Source of the DNA: Caldilineaceae bacterium
GTDB lineage: Bacteria; Chloroflexota; Anaerolineae; Caldilineales; Caldilineaceae
Assembly: GCA_026645575.1 (NCBI GenBank)
Contig: JAPKMW010000160.1
Coordinates: forward strand, 1 to 17,315
Reading direction: 5' to 3'
Length of the DNA stretch: 17,315 nt
In this document: in pieces, positions 7,426 through 14,198 of the stretch
Layout: each line of letters opens with the position of its first letter
How positions within the stretch are numbered: position 1 is the first letter of the stretch
The notes under the pieces: model-generated
Databases searched by the model: none
Seen by the model: the letters and a program-made list of their open reading frames with translations, nothing else
What the model was told of the DNA's origin: nothing
Program-made: the position numbers and the translations under genes

Positions 7426-7482
7426 GGTGGTTGGGCAATGCGTGGGTTTCGACAGGCTCAACCCACGCATTACCCAACCACC
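7426..7482 (+). terminator. Long perfect-stem hairpin after the PfkB gene
   Basis: The arms 7426-7448 and 7460-7482 match at 22 of 23 positions around the 11-base loop tcgacaggctc. The left arm starts at the base after the TGA stop. There is no U-tract afterwards, so a classical intrinsic terminator is not certain. The tip, GGTTTCGACAGGCTCAACC, looks like a dispersed-repeat core rather than a unique sequence. Confidence 0.55.
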
Positions 7483-7514
7483 CCTGTACCGTACCTGATG
7501 ATTGAGACTAGTGC

Positions 7515-8381
7515 ATGAGTGCCCGAATTTACTGTTTTGCCAACCAGAAAGGGGGCGTCGCCAAGACGACGACCGCCGTGAACCTGGGGGCCTATCTGGC
7601 CCAAGCCGGTCGGCGCGTGCTGTTGATCGACACCGATCCACAGGGCAATGCCACCACGAGCTTGGGGGTTGACCCGCGCGGCTTGAAGATCAGCCTCTAC
7701 AATGTGTTAATCGAGAAGACCCCCATTCAACAAGCGCTCACGCTCACGGAACGGGTCGGGTTGGATCTAATTCCGGCCGCCACCGCTTTGGCCGGAGCAG
7801 AAGTCGAAATGGCGCGGATGATGGCGCGCGAGCGGCTCTTATCGCGCGCCTTGCAACCAGTGCTGTCGGCCTATGATTATATCTTGATCGATGACCCGCC
7901 CAGCCTGGGCTTGTTGACCATCAACGGCTTGACGGCGGCGCATGGCGTGCTGATTCCAGTGCAATGCGAATATCTGGCGTTGGAGGGGTTGAGCCTGCTG
8001 CTCGGCACCATTCAGCAGGTGCGTGAAGTGTTAAATGAGCGGCTGGTATTGACCGGCGTTCTGCTCACCATGTATGACAGCCGCACCAACCTGGGGCAGC
8101 AGGTGGTGGAGGAGGTGCAGAATTATTTTCCCGACAAGGTTTTCCGCACCATCATTCCCCGCAATGTGCGGCTGAGCGAAGCCCCCAGCTATGGACAGAG
8201 CATCCTCAGCTATGCCCCCAACAGCCCTGGCGCCCTGGCTTATCAAACCTTGGCGACCGAATTTTTACAGCGCGAAGAAAAAGGGATGGAAAGCAAGCAG
8301 CAAGCAGCGGCGCCGTCGGCGGGTCAGCCTGGCGAAACAACAACTGAACAGAAAGCACAGGAAGGTGGCCATGAGCAGTAA
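7515..8381 (+). CDS. parA: ParA/Soj chromosome-partitioning ATPase
   Basis: ParA is a nucleoid-bound, ATP-dependent dimer that moves ParB-parS complexes apart during chromosome segregation. The 288-residue protein has the deviant Walker A KGGVAKTT (12-19), the A' motif LLIDTDPQGNATTSLG (36-51) and Walker B YILIDDPPSLG (122-132), where the common C of IDCPPS is D. The switch-like region ends in NVRLSEAPSYGQSI. There is no N-terminal helix-turn-helix, which is typical of chromosomal (Soj-type) ParA. A hydrophilic Gln/Glu/Thr-rich tail of about 35 residues follows the ATPase fold. Its last 11 bases overlap the parB start. The start is the ATG at 7515, with no clear Shine-Dalgarno. Confidence 0.95.
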   Translation: MSARIYCFANQKGGVAKTTTAVNLGAYLAQAGRRVLLIDTDPQGNATTSLGVDPRGLKISLYNVLIEKTPIQQALTLTERVGLDLIPAATALAGAEVEMARMMARERLLSRALQPVLSAYDYILIDDPPSLGLLTINGLTAAHGVLIPVQCEYLALEGLSLLLGTIQQVREVLNERLVLTGVLLTMYDSRTNLGQQVVEEVQNYFPDKVFRTIIPRNVRLSEAPSYGQSILSYAPNSPGALAYQTLATEFLQREEKGMESKQQAAAPSAGQPGETTTEQKAQEGGHEQ

Positions 8382-9336
8382 TGCCAACCCACGGCGCCGA
8401 CCAGGGCTGGGGCGTGGCTTAGGTGCGCTTATCATTGACACCTCTACCGCAGCGGACGAAACGCCGCCGGTTGATAGCGCGTCGGCAGACAGCGCCCCAG
8501 CACCAACCAACGGCATTCAACGTTGCGCTATTGATGCCATCCAGCCCAACCCGCACCAGCCGCGCACGCATTTCGCCGAAGAGACCTTGCAGGAATTGGC
8601 TGTTTCGATCCGGACGCATGGCATTATCCAGCCACTCATTGTCACGGCCAACCCACAGCAAGCCGGCGCTTATTGGTTGGTAGCCGGCGAACGACGCTGG
8701 CGGGCAGCCCGCTTGGCCGGTCTGCCGGATGTGCCGGTGGTCGTGCGCGAAGCCTCGGCCCAGCAGTTGGTGGAACTGGCGCTGATTGAAAACATTCAGC
8801 GCGCCGATCTCAACCCGCTGGAAGAAGCCGCCGCCTATTTCACCCTCTTTCAAGAATTTGGCTTGACCCACGGCGCCATTGCCGACCGTGTGGGCAAAAG
8901 TCGTTCAGCCGTGACCAATACGCTGCGCCTGTTGGAAGCGCCCGCCGCCGTCCAGAAAGCCGTGACTGATAATGTGATCAGCGCCGGCCATGCCCGCGCC
9001 CTCTTGGGTCTCAAAGACGCGGCCTTGATCGAGACGATATTGCCACAGGTGATCGCCCAGGAACTCAACGTTCGCCAGACCGAAGCGCTGGTAAAAGAGA
9101 TCGTCGAGGTCGCTGCCACACCGCCCACCGCTGAACCGCCCCCTGCCCCCGCCACCGAAGCGGTTGATGAACAGCTTGGCTATCTGGAAAACCGCTTCCG
9201 CTCGGCGCTCGGCACGCGCGTCAATCTTAGCCGCAACGCCAACGGCAGCGGTCGCCTGGTCATCCACTTCTATAACGATGAAGACCTAGATCACATCTTC
9301 CGCCGCATTGCCGGCGATGAAGAGGACGACAGTTGA
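8371..9336 (+). CDS. parB: ParB/Spo0J centromere-binding CTPase
   Basis: ParB loads on parS sites near the origin, binds CTP to form sliding clamps, and stimulates ParA. The 321-residue protein has the N-terminal ParA-contacting motif RPGLGRGLGALI (10-21) and an acidic/Ala-rich linker. The ParB/Srx CTPase domain carries GERRWRA (106-112) and ENIQRADLNPLEEA (140-153), and is followed by a helix-turn-helix (about 165-190, THGAIADRVGKSRSAVTNTL). A Pro/Ala linker leads to the C-terminal dimerisation domain. The ATG at 8371 is chosen because the protein then begins just before the GLGRGLGAL motif and AAGG precedes it. It overlaps parA by 11 bases, a coupled pair. The longer open frame back to 8191 is only parA sequence read out of frame. 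Confidence 0.95.
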   Translation: MSSNANPRRRPGLGRGLGALIIDTSTAADETPPVDSASADSAPAPTNGIQRCAIDAIQPNPHQPRTHFAEETLQELAVSIRTHGIIQPLIVTANPQQAGAYWLVAGERRWRAARLAGLPDVPVVVREASAQQLVELALIENIQRADLNPLEEAAAYFTLFQEFGLTHGAIADRVGKSRSAVTNTLRLLEAPAAVQKAVTDNVISAGHARALLGLKDAALIETILPQVIAQELNVRQTEALVKEIVEVAATPPTAEPPPAPATEAVDEQLGYLENRFRSALGTRVNLSRNANGSGRLVIHFYNDEDLDHIFRRIAGDEEDDS

Positions 9337-9338
9337 TT

Positions 9339-9402
9339 CTCCCTGTCTTCTTGTCTCCCTGTCTTCTTGTCTCCCTGTCTTCTTGTCTTCTTGTCTTCCT
9401 GT
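9339..9402 (+). repeat. 8-bp tandem repeat array after parB
   Basis: Eight gapless octamers of the form CTYCYTGT begin two bases after the parB stop. CTCCCTGT and CTTCTTGT alternate three times as a perfect 16-base unit, then come CTTCTTGT and CTTCCTGT. There are no unique spacers, so it is not a CRISPR. It lies just before the Gfo/Idh ribosome binding site. Confidence 0.85.
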
Positions 9403-9418
9403 CTTTACCGAGGCGCCC

Positions 9419-10495
9419 GTGGCAACGCATCTACAAACACCCCGCCTAAAAGTAGGCCCGGCGACGATTGGCTGGGCCGTCGTCGGCGCCAGTACGCGGG
9501 CGCAACAGTTCGTGATCCCGGCGATTCGCAGCCAACCGGCGGCCACCCATGCCCCTGATCAGCTAGGCGCATGGGTGGCCGGCGTTTATAGCCACCATGA
9601 ACAACGGGCGCGCAGCTTTGCCCAACAGAACCAGATCCCGCTTACCTTTGTCAACCTGACTGATCTAGTGGAACGCGCCAATATTCACTGTCTCTACGTC
9701 AGCAGCCACCCGCGCCACCACTATCCGCTGGTGATGGCAGCCCTTAGCGCCGGTAAACATGTTCTGTGTGAGCCACCACTGGGGTTAACCGTGGCCGAGG
9801 CGCAAGCCATGTGCGAGGCCGCGGAGCGGCGCAAGGTGCTGTTGGGCGTCCACTACCAACGCCGCGCCGACCCGGCTGTGCAACAGGCGCGCACCCTGCT
9901 GACTGATGGCGCCATTGGTGATCTCTTGGGGGTGCGGGTGGTCAACACCCAGTTACTCCAGCCGATCCAGCAAACCTGGCGGCTCAAACGCAATGGCGGT
10001 GGTGTGTTGCTGACCCGAACCAGCCATGCTCTTGATACCTTGCGCTATTTGCTTCAGGATGAAGTTGCCGAAATTTTTGCCACGCAGACACCGACCATCT
10101 TGAGCGAAGAAAGTGGCGGCGTCGAGGAAAATATTCTTGCCATCGTGCAAATGCGACGGTCTCGCCTGGCTGTTCACCTCCACGACTCCTTTTTTATCCC
10201 ACATCAACCGACCCTCATTGAACTCTATGGTTCTACCGGAATTCTACAGATCCTACACTGGGCAGAGGATCAACCGGAGAGTCGCCTCCTGCTCTTGCGC
10301 AATGGACAGACGGAAAACTTTCCCCTGGCCCATCATCATTCGCCCGACTGGCGGCTGATCTATACCTTTAACAATGCTCTACGCACCGGTGCGCCGCTCC
10401 TAGCTGACGCCATAGATGGACGCCATAGTTTGGCGGCTGTACTGGCCGCCCAAAAATCGCTCTGGTCACGCCGGCCTGAATCACCCGAAGGATAA
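9419..10495 (+). CDS. Gfo/Idh/MocA-family oxidoreductase-like protein
   Basis: The 358-residue protein fits the NAD(P)-dependent Gfo/Idh/MocA family, which oxidises or reduces sugars and cyclitols. It has a Rossmann start GWAVVGASTRAQQFVIPAI (18-36), the nucleotide-site strand CLYVSSHPRHHYPLVMAAL (91-109) and AGKHVLCEPPLGLTVAEA (111-128). The C-terminal alpha/beta domain carries the SHALDTLRYLL segment (202-212), whose His (203) and Asp (206) sit where the family has its GxHxxD site. The family EKP motif reads E118-P119-P120, so the usual lysine is absent; activity may be altered or lost. I chose the GTG at 9419, five bases after GAGG, which excludes the upstream octamer array from the protein; the longer open frame would translate that array. 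Substrate unknown. Confidence 0.85.
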   Translation: MATHLQTPRLKVGPATIGWAVVGASTRAQQFVIPAIRSQPAATHAPDQLGAWVAGVYSHHEQRARSFAQQNQIPLTFVNLTDLVERANIHCLYVSSHPRHHYPLVMAALSAGKHVLCEPPLGLTVAEAQAMCEAAERRKVLLGVHYQRRADPAVQQARTLLTDGAIGDLLGVRVVNTQLLQPIQQTWRLKRNGGGVLLTRTSHALDTLRYLLQDEVAEIFATQTPTILSEESGGVEENILAIVQMRRSRLAVHLHDSFFIPHQPTLIELYGSTGILQILHWAEDQPESRLLLLRNGQTENFPLAHHHSPDWRLIYTFNNALRTGAPLLADAIDGRHSLAAVLAAQKSLWSRRPESPEG

Positions 10496-10503
10496 AGCCC
10501 AAC

Positions 10504-10584
10504 GTAATGATTTAGCCCGCTCGTAGCCGGTCCGTGATCGGCGTCTGGGGCGCCGGTTATGGACCGGCTACGAGCTATGTGGCT
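10504..10584 (+). repeat. Hairpin repeat copy 2 after the Gfo/Idh gene
   Basis: The arms 10519-10533 and 10561-10575 are a perfect 15-base inverted repeat around a 27-base loop. AGCC (10514-10517) and GGCT (10581-10584) can extend the stem imperfectly. The left 31 bases match the hairpin at 3540-3570 at about 25 positions. Its position fits a transcription barrier between the Gfo/Idh gene and the B12-MerR unit, but no U-tract follows. Confidence 0.6.
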
Positions 10585-10621
10585 ATAACCCGATCCTGAT
10601 CATTTGCTTCAGTTTTGCCTA

Positions 10622-10650
10622 TTGAATTATGGGAAAAGTTGTGTTATGAT
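10622..10650 (+). promoter_or_regulatory. Putative promoter of the B12-MerR operon
   Basis: TTGAAT (10622-10627), a 17-base spacer and TATGAT (10645-10650) make a reasonable sigma-70-type promoter. An overlapping alternative is TTGTGT (10639-10644), 17 bases, TACAAA (10662-10667). Either start gives a leader of roughly 230-250 bases before the GTG at 10906. Confidence 0.5.
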
Positions 10651-10658
10651 CGCAACTG

Positions 10659-10691
10659 TGGTACAAAGACTATACAACTCTTATACACCTT
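10659..10691 (+). promoter_or_regulatory. Three 11-bp direct repeats, candidate CarH-type operator
   Basis: TGGTACAAAGA, CTATACAACTC and TTATACACCTT are contiguous 11-mers with TACA at 10662, 10673 and 10684, that is, at exact 11-base spacing. A degenerate fourth unit, GATCGCAACTG (10648-10658), precedes them. Tandem 11-bp direct repeats bound by successive DNA-binding domains of one tetramer are, to my knowledge, the operator architecture of Thermus CarH. The array overlaps the expected transcription start of a CarH-like gene, so repression of its own promoter is the simplest reading. The AT-rich TACA words also resemble -10 elements, so chance is not excluded. Confidence 0.5.
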
Positions 10692-10796
10692 ACTGCGGAT
10701 CCGAAATCGGCACTGCTTTTCAGGCTGTTCTGGCCAGGGTAGCGTGGTAAGCAGCGGCGTAGACGTTCCGATTGGAAGGAGTACGCACTTGCCCAA

Positions 10797-10825
10797 AAGT
10801 TCGACTTTTGAGAAAAGCCGAACTT
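10797..10825 (+). promoter_or_regulatory. Hairpin in the B12-MerR leader
   Basis: AAGTTCG-a-CTTTT, gag, AAAAG-c-CGAACTT forms a 12-pair stem with one internal mismatch and a three-base loop. A small GGTC-gcca-GACC hairpin follows (10830-10841). Both lie in the long untranslated leader, 80 bases upstream of the start codon. No T-run follows, and I see no B12-box, so this is not evidence for a cobalamin riboswitch. Confidence 0.45.
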
Positions 10826-10905
10826 CTCTGGTCGCCAGACCGCAACTGCGTAACTCCTATGGAAATGGTACGAATCGGGCTTGCAGCAACGGAATGAGGA
10901 AAAGC

Positions 10906-12048
10906 GTGAGTAATGAGATTCGTCTTCAAGAATACCCCGTAACACCCTTATACAATATCAAAGCGGTGGAACAGAGTACGGGCATTAGTTCCAGCACGTT
11001 GCGCGCCTGGGAACGGCGTTACCAGGTTTGCCAACCACAACGCTCTGATAGCGGCTACCGGCTCTATTCTGATCGGGACATTGCGATCATTCGCTGGCTC
11101 AAAGTGCAGGTTGATGCCGGCATGTCGATCAGTCAGGCCGTGGCGTGGCTGGATAAATTAACCGCCGATGCCGGCGCACTGGAACAAGTCGCCTTGCCAA
11201 ACAACAGTGAAATGGCACACATGCCGTTGCCGCCCGTCACCCACCATCTCATGCGGCGCGACTACGCTGTCTTACAAAAAGAGTTGCTCCAGGAATTATT
11301 GAACTTTGATGAAGATCGGGCGGATCGTGTATTGGCAGAGGCCTTCGCCCTCTACCCCATCGAGTTGGTAGGTGAAAATGTGATTGCACCGGTCTTGGTT
11401 GAGATTGGCGACCGCTGGCATCGCGGAGAACTCTCCGTCACACGGGAACACTTTGCCACGGCCCTTTTGCAACAGCGATTGGCGGCCATTTTGCGTACAG
11501 CCCCCCACCCCAATCAGAAAAATCTGATTTGGGTGGTTTGTGCGCCTGGTGAAGACCACGAAATCGGGGCATTGCTGTTGACCATCTATCTTCGACGCGC
11601 CGGCTATCAAACCCAATATTTAGGGAAAAATATCAAAGCGGCTGATCTGATCAATGACGCCAATCAATATCAGCCGGCCATGATTCTCATAAGCGCTACC
11701 ACCAAAGAGAGCGCCGCCAATCTGCAAGCACTGACCAAAGCGCTTGCACAACTGCCGACAGTTCGTCCGATCATCGGGTATGGTGGTAGAATTTTTAAGC
11801 ATCATCCTGAATTGCGCAATGCGATCACCGGCATCTATATGGGTGATAGCGCCTATGAAGCCATTGAAAGCACGGCTGAGTTGCTGGGCGGACCGCTGAC
11901 CAACCGAACGAAGGCGGCAGCGGCGCAATCAAACGCATGGCTTGTCGCTCGGAATCACGAACAGTCACCAGTCTTCAGTGCGCAGGATGATGATGACGCC
12001 CTTTTTGATCAGTCAGTGTTTGATCCTGATGAACTTGATACCGAGTAA
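10906..12048 (+). CDS. MerR-family regulator with B12-binding domain, CarH-like photoreceptor
   Basis: The 380-residue protein has a MerR winged-helix domain (about 14-84: LYNIKAVEQSTGISSSTLRAWERRYQ, then GYRLYSDRDIAIIRWL), a helical-bundle domain (about 118-198) and a Rossmann-like cobalamin-binding domain (about 206-328). Residues W171, H172, E181 and H182 form the W-x9-EH pattern of light-sensing CarH (W131, H132, E141, H142 in Thermus CarH). H218 in the ExHxxG motif GEDHEIG matches the lower axial ligand H177. In CarH, adenosylcobalamin makes a DNA-bound tetramer in the dark and light breaks it up, lifting repression. The GTG at 10906 is chosen because GAGG lies six bases upstream; the open frame to 10615 is untypical sequence. 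The C-terminus is an Asp-rich tail. Targets are inferred to be its own operon. Confidence 0.85.
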   Translation: MSNEIRLQEYPVTPLYNIKAVEQSTGISSSTLRAWERRYQVCQPQRSDSGYRLYSDRDIAIIRWLKVQVDAGMSISQAVAWLDKLTADAGALEQVALPNNSEMAHMPLPPVTHHLMRRDYAVLQKELLQELLNFDEDRADRVLAEAFALYPIELVGENVIAPVLVEIGDRWHRGELSVTREHFATALLQQRLAAILRTAPHPNQKNLIWVVCAPGEDHEIGALLLTIYLRRAGYQTQYLGKNIKAADLINDANQYQPAMILISATTKESAANLQALTKALAQLPTVRPIIGYGGRIFKHHPELRNAITGIYMGDSAYEAIESTAELLGGPLTNRTKAAAAQSNAWLVARNHEQSPVFSAQDDDDALFDQSVFDPDELDTE

Positions 12049-12050
12049 CT

Positions 12051-12854
12051 ATGTCTAACTTGTCGTCTGATTCATTGTCCGTCTTGCCACTCCGTAATGA
12101 AACCCCTGAACAGGCTGATGCGCTGGCACAAAAGGCGACCTTCCGCGCCGAGTTGGCGGCAGTTGAACAAGAATTACACGGCGCCTTGACCGATCTCTAT
12201 ACCCCATTAGCCGATCTGGCGCAGGCGCAATTTCAACGGGCGCGGCCATTGGTGCGTGCGGCTCTGGTGTTGGCGGTGGGTGTTGGCACGCCGGATGGGG
12301 AGCGTTTGCGCCAACAACGTCTAGCGCTGGCCGCCGCGCAGGAAATGTTATTTATTGCCCTCGCCATTCACAAATTGCTCCTGACGCACCAGCCGGAAGA
12401 AGCCGATGAACAACAAAAGACCCTCATGGGTGGCATTATTTTGACCGGCGACTACTGCTTTTCCCGGTCGGCCATCCTGGCTGCGCAAACCGATCATGTG
12501 CAGGTGGTTGAACTCTTTTCACAGGCGCTCAAGGCGATCAGCGAGGGAATTCTGCGCAATTTCTTTGCCAACCGGGAAGCAGCAACCGATGGTGCGCCCC
12601 CCAATGCAACAACGCGCTATGACGAACGGCGCGATCTCTTTGTTTCCGGTGTACAAGCGGCAGCCGTTTTGGCCGCCCTGCCCCCGACAATGTGTAATGA
12701 TCTGGTCGCTTTCGCCCATTTCCTCGGCGAACAGCCCACGCCCTACAATCCGACTATGGTCATGGCCAAACTAAGTGCCATCCGGCAGGTGACGCCGCTG
12801 CAACAGGCGCGGTTGTTGGCTTTGGGCGAGTGGCTGAGTGACATGGCAAGGTGA
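12051..12854 (+). CDS. Degenerate polyprenyl-synthase-like protein
   Basis: The 267-residue, mostly helical protein aligns by eye with the layout of trans-isoprenyl diphosphate synthases but lacks their catalytic motifs. FQRARPLVRAALVLAVG (61-77) corresponds to the GKRxRP region without the Gly-Lys. AAAQEMLFIALAIHKLLLT (94-112) corresponds to the helix ending in HDDxxD, where the aspartates are replaced by KLLLT. LTGDYCFSRSAILAA (131-145) and SEGILRNFF (164-172) are close to the normal LAGDYLxxRA and GEL regions. YDERRDLFVSGVQAAAVLAALP (190-211) lacks the KT motif, and AFAHFLGEQ (220-228) lacks the second DDxxD. It starts two bases after the B12-MerR stop, so it is almost surely cotranscribed. 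A regulatory or partner subunit, like the small subunit of heteromeric prenyl synthases, is possible. Confidence 0.65.
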   Translation: MSNLSSDSLSVLPLRNETPEQADALAQKATFRAELAAVEQELHGALTDLYTPLADLAQAQFQRARPLVRAALVLAVGVGTPDGERLRQQRLALAAAQEMLFIALAIHKLLLTHQPEEADEQQKTLMGGIILTGDYCFSRSAILAAQTDHVQVVELFSQALKAISEGILRNFFANREAATDGAPPNATTRYDERRDLFVSGVQAAAVLAALPPTMCNDLVAFAHFLGEQPTPYNPTMVMAKLSAIRQVTPLQQARLLALGEWLSDMAR

Positions 12855-12872
12855 CAGGGTGACAAGATGACC
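12849..12872 (+). repeat. 8-bp tandem repeat at the end of the prenyl-synthase-like gene
   Basis: Three gapless octamers, AGGTGACA, GGGTGACA and AGATGACC, begin in the last codons of the preceding gene and include its TGA stop (12852-12854). They belong to the same style of short-period array seen at 6423 and 9339. Confidence 0.5.
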
Positions 12873-12921
12873 GAGGGGCGCTTGACATAAGTGCAGGAAG
12901 CCTTAGAAGAAAGGGGCGCCG

Positions 12922-14130
12922 GTGAGTCAGGAAGCTTATATCTACGCGGCGATTCGGACACCGCGCGGGAAGGGGCGGCCAAATGGCGCTTTGCATGGGG
13001 TAACGCCTATCGGGTTATTACAAACGCTGTTGAACGCCTTGCGGGAACGCACTGTGCCGGAGACAGCATTGGTCGAGGATCTCATGTTGGGCTGTGTGAC
13101 GCCGGTGGGGGAGCAGGGAGCAAATCTGGCGCGCACAGCGCTGCTGGCCGCCGGTTGGGATGAAGGCGTGCCGGGCATTCAGGTCAACCGCTTCTGTGCT
13201 TCCGGGCTGGAGACGGTCAACCTGGCGGCGGCCAAGGTGCGCGCCGGGTGGGCCGATCTGGTAGTGGCCGGCGGCGTCGAGTCGATGTCACGCGTGCCAC
13301 TTGGCGCCGATGGCGGTGCGCTGATGGACGATCCGGTGATCAGCCAACAGATCGGCTTTGTGCCGCAGGGCATCGGCGCCGATCTCATCGCCACCATAGA
13401 GGGCTTTTCCCGCCAGGATGTGGACGGTTATGCGCTTTCCTCCCAACGGCGGGCGGCTCATGCGGCGGCGCAGGGTTATTTCAAGTCGCTGATCCCCGTA
13501 ACAAATGAAGCGGGGCAGGTGTTGCTGGCGTACGATGAGCATGTTCGTCCCAACACAACACAGGAAGGGCTGGCGGCGCTGCCCCCGGCTTTTCAGGCAA
13601 TGGGTGAAGCGCGCTATGATGCGATTGCCTTAGCCAAATACCCGACGGTCAGCGCCATCAACCATGTGCACACTGCGGGTAATGCCTCAGGCATTGTTGA
13701 TGGCGCGGCGCTGGTCTTGATTGGGAGTAAGGAGGCAGGCGAACGGTTGAGCTTGCGACCACGCGCCCGCATTGTCGCCACCACCCTGGTCGGCACTGAA
13801 CCGACAATCATGCTCACTGGCCCGGCGCCGGCAACGCGCAAAGCGCTTCGACTGGCCGGCATGACCCTGGACGATATCGATCTATTTGAAGTCAATGAAG
13901 CCTTTGCCGCCGTGGTTTTAAAGTTTATGCGCGATATGGCGCTGGTTGATCAGGACAGGGTCAATGTTAACGGCGGCGCTATTGCCTTAGGCCATCCGTT
14001 GGGCGCAACCGGCGCCATGCTCCTCGGCACAGCGCTGGATGAGTTGGAGCGACGCGATCAGTCAACAGCACTCATTACCCTGTGCGCCGGCGGCGGTATG
14101 GGCATAGCGACCATTATTGAACGGGTCTAA
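12922..14130 (+). CDS. Acetyl-CoA C-acyltransferase (thiolase)
   Basis: The 402-residue cytoplasmic enzyme is a thiolase. It either cleaves 3-ketoacyl-CoA in beta-oxidation or condenses two acetyl-CoA to acetoacetyl-CoA. The nucleophilic cysteine C92 lies in [10 protein letters not shown], with [13 protein letters not shown] downstream. VNEAFAAV carries the conserved Asn, H358 lies in [15 protein letters not shown], and the second cysteine C388 in TLCAGGGMG. All catalytic positions are intact and length is normal. The N-terminal [18 protein letters not shown] is closer to degradative FadA-type enzymes than to short biosynthetic ones, but the direction cannot be settled here. The GTG at 12922 follows AGGGG at about six bases. 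The gene lies 67 bases after the prenyl-synthase-like gene and may be part of the same transcript. Confidence 0.93.
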   Translation: MSQEAYIYAAIRTPRGKGRPNGALHGVTPIGLLQTLLNALRERTVPETALVEDLMLGCVTPVGEQGANLARTALLAAGWDEGVPGIQVNRFCASGLETVNLAAAKVRAGWADLVVAGGVESMSRVPLGADGGALMDDPVISQQIGFVPQGIGADLIATIEGFSRQDVDGYALSSQRRAAHAAAQGYFKSLIPVTNEAGQVLLAYDEHVRPNTTQEGLAALPPAFQAMGEARYDAIALAKYPTVSAINHVHTAGNASGIVDGAALVLIGSKEAGERLSLRPRARIVATTLVGTEPTIMLTGPAPATRKALRLAGMTLDDIDLFEVNEAFAAVVLKFMRDMALVDQDRVNVNGGAIALGHPLGATGAMLLGTALDELERRDQSTALITLCAGGGMGIATIIERV

Positions 14131-14177
14131 GCTGTAGTGGCCCACGGTTACTCAGCAACAAGAACGTCGGCCTGCCG

Positions 14178-14197
14178 CCACCTCGATAAATAGGTGG
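14178..14197. terminator. Small hairpin between convergent genes
   Basis: CCACC (14178-14182) and GGTGG (14193-14197) enclose a 10-base AT-rich loop, with TTT following on the plus strand. It lies between the convergent ends of the thiolase and the methyltransferase-like gene. The stem is short, so support is weak. Confidence 0.3.
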
Positions 14198-14198
14198 T

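Noticed and set aside
9339..9402. Possible CRISPR array
   Set aside because: Repeats are contiguous 8-mers without unique spacers and there are no cas genes.
9308..9418. N-terminal extension of the Gfo/Idh protein
   Set aside because: It would overlap parB and translate the octamer array into a repetitive Ser/Cys/Leu sequence; GTG at 9419 has a good ribosome binding site.
10720..10760. Cobalamin riboswitch in the B12-MerR leader
   Set aside because: Only a loose GCCAGG-like word is seen; the B12-box consensus and accompanying structure are not recognisable.
10615..10905. 97-residue N-terminal extension of the B12-MerR protein
   Set aside because: Starts at TTG without a ribosome binding site, has atypical composition, and includes the candidate promoter, operator and leader hairpins; the GTG at 10906 has GAGG at ideal spacing.
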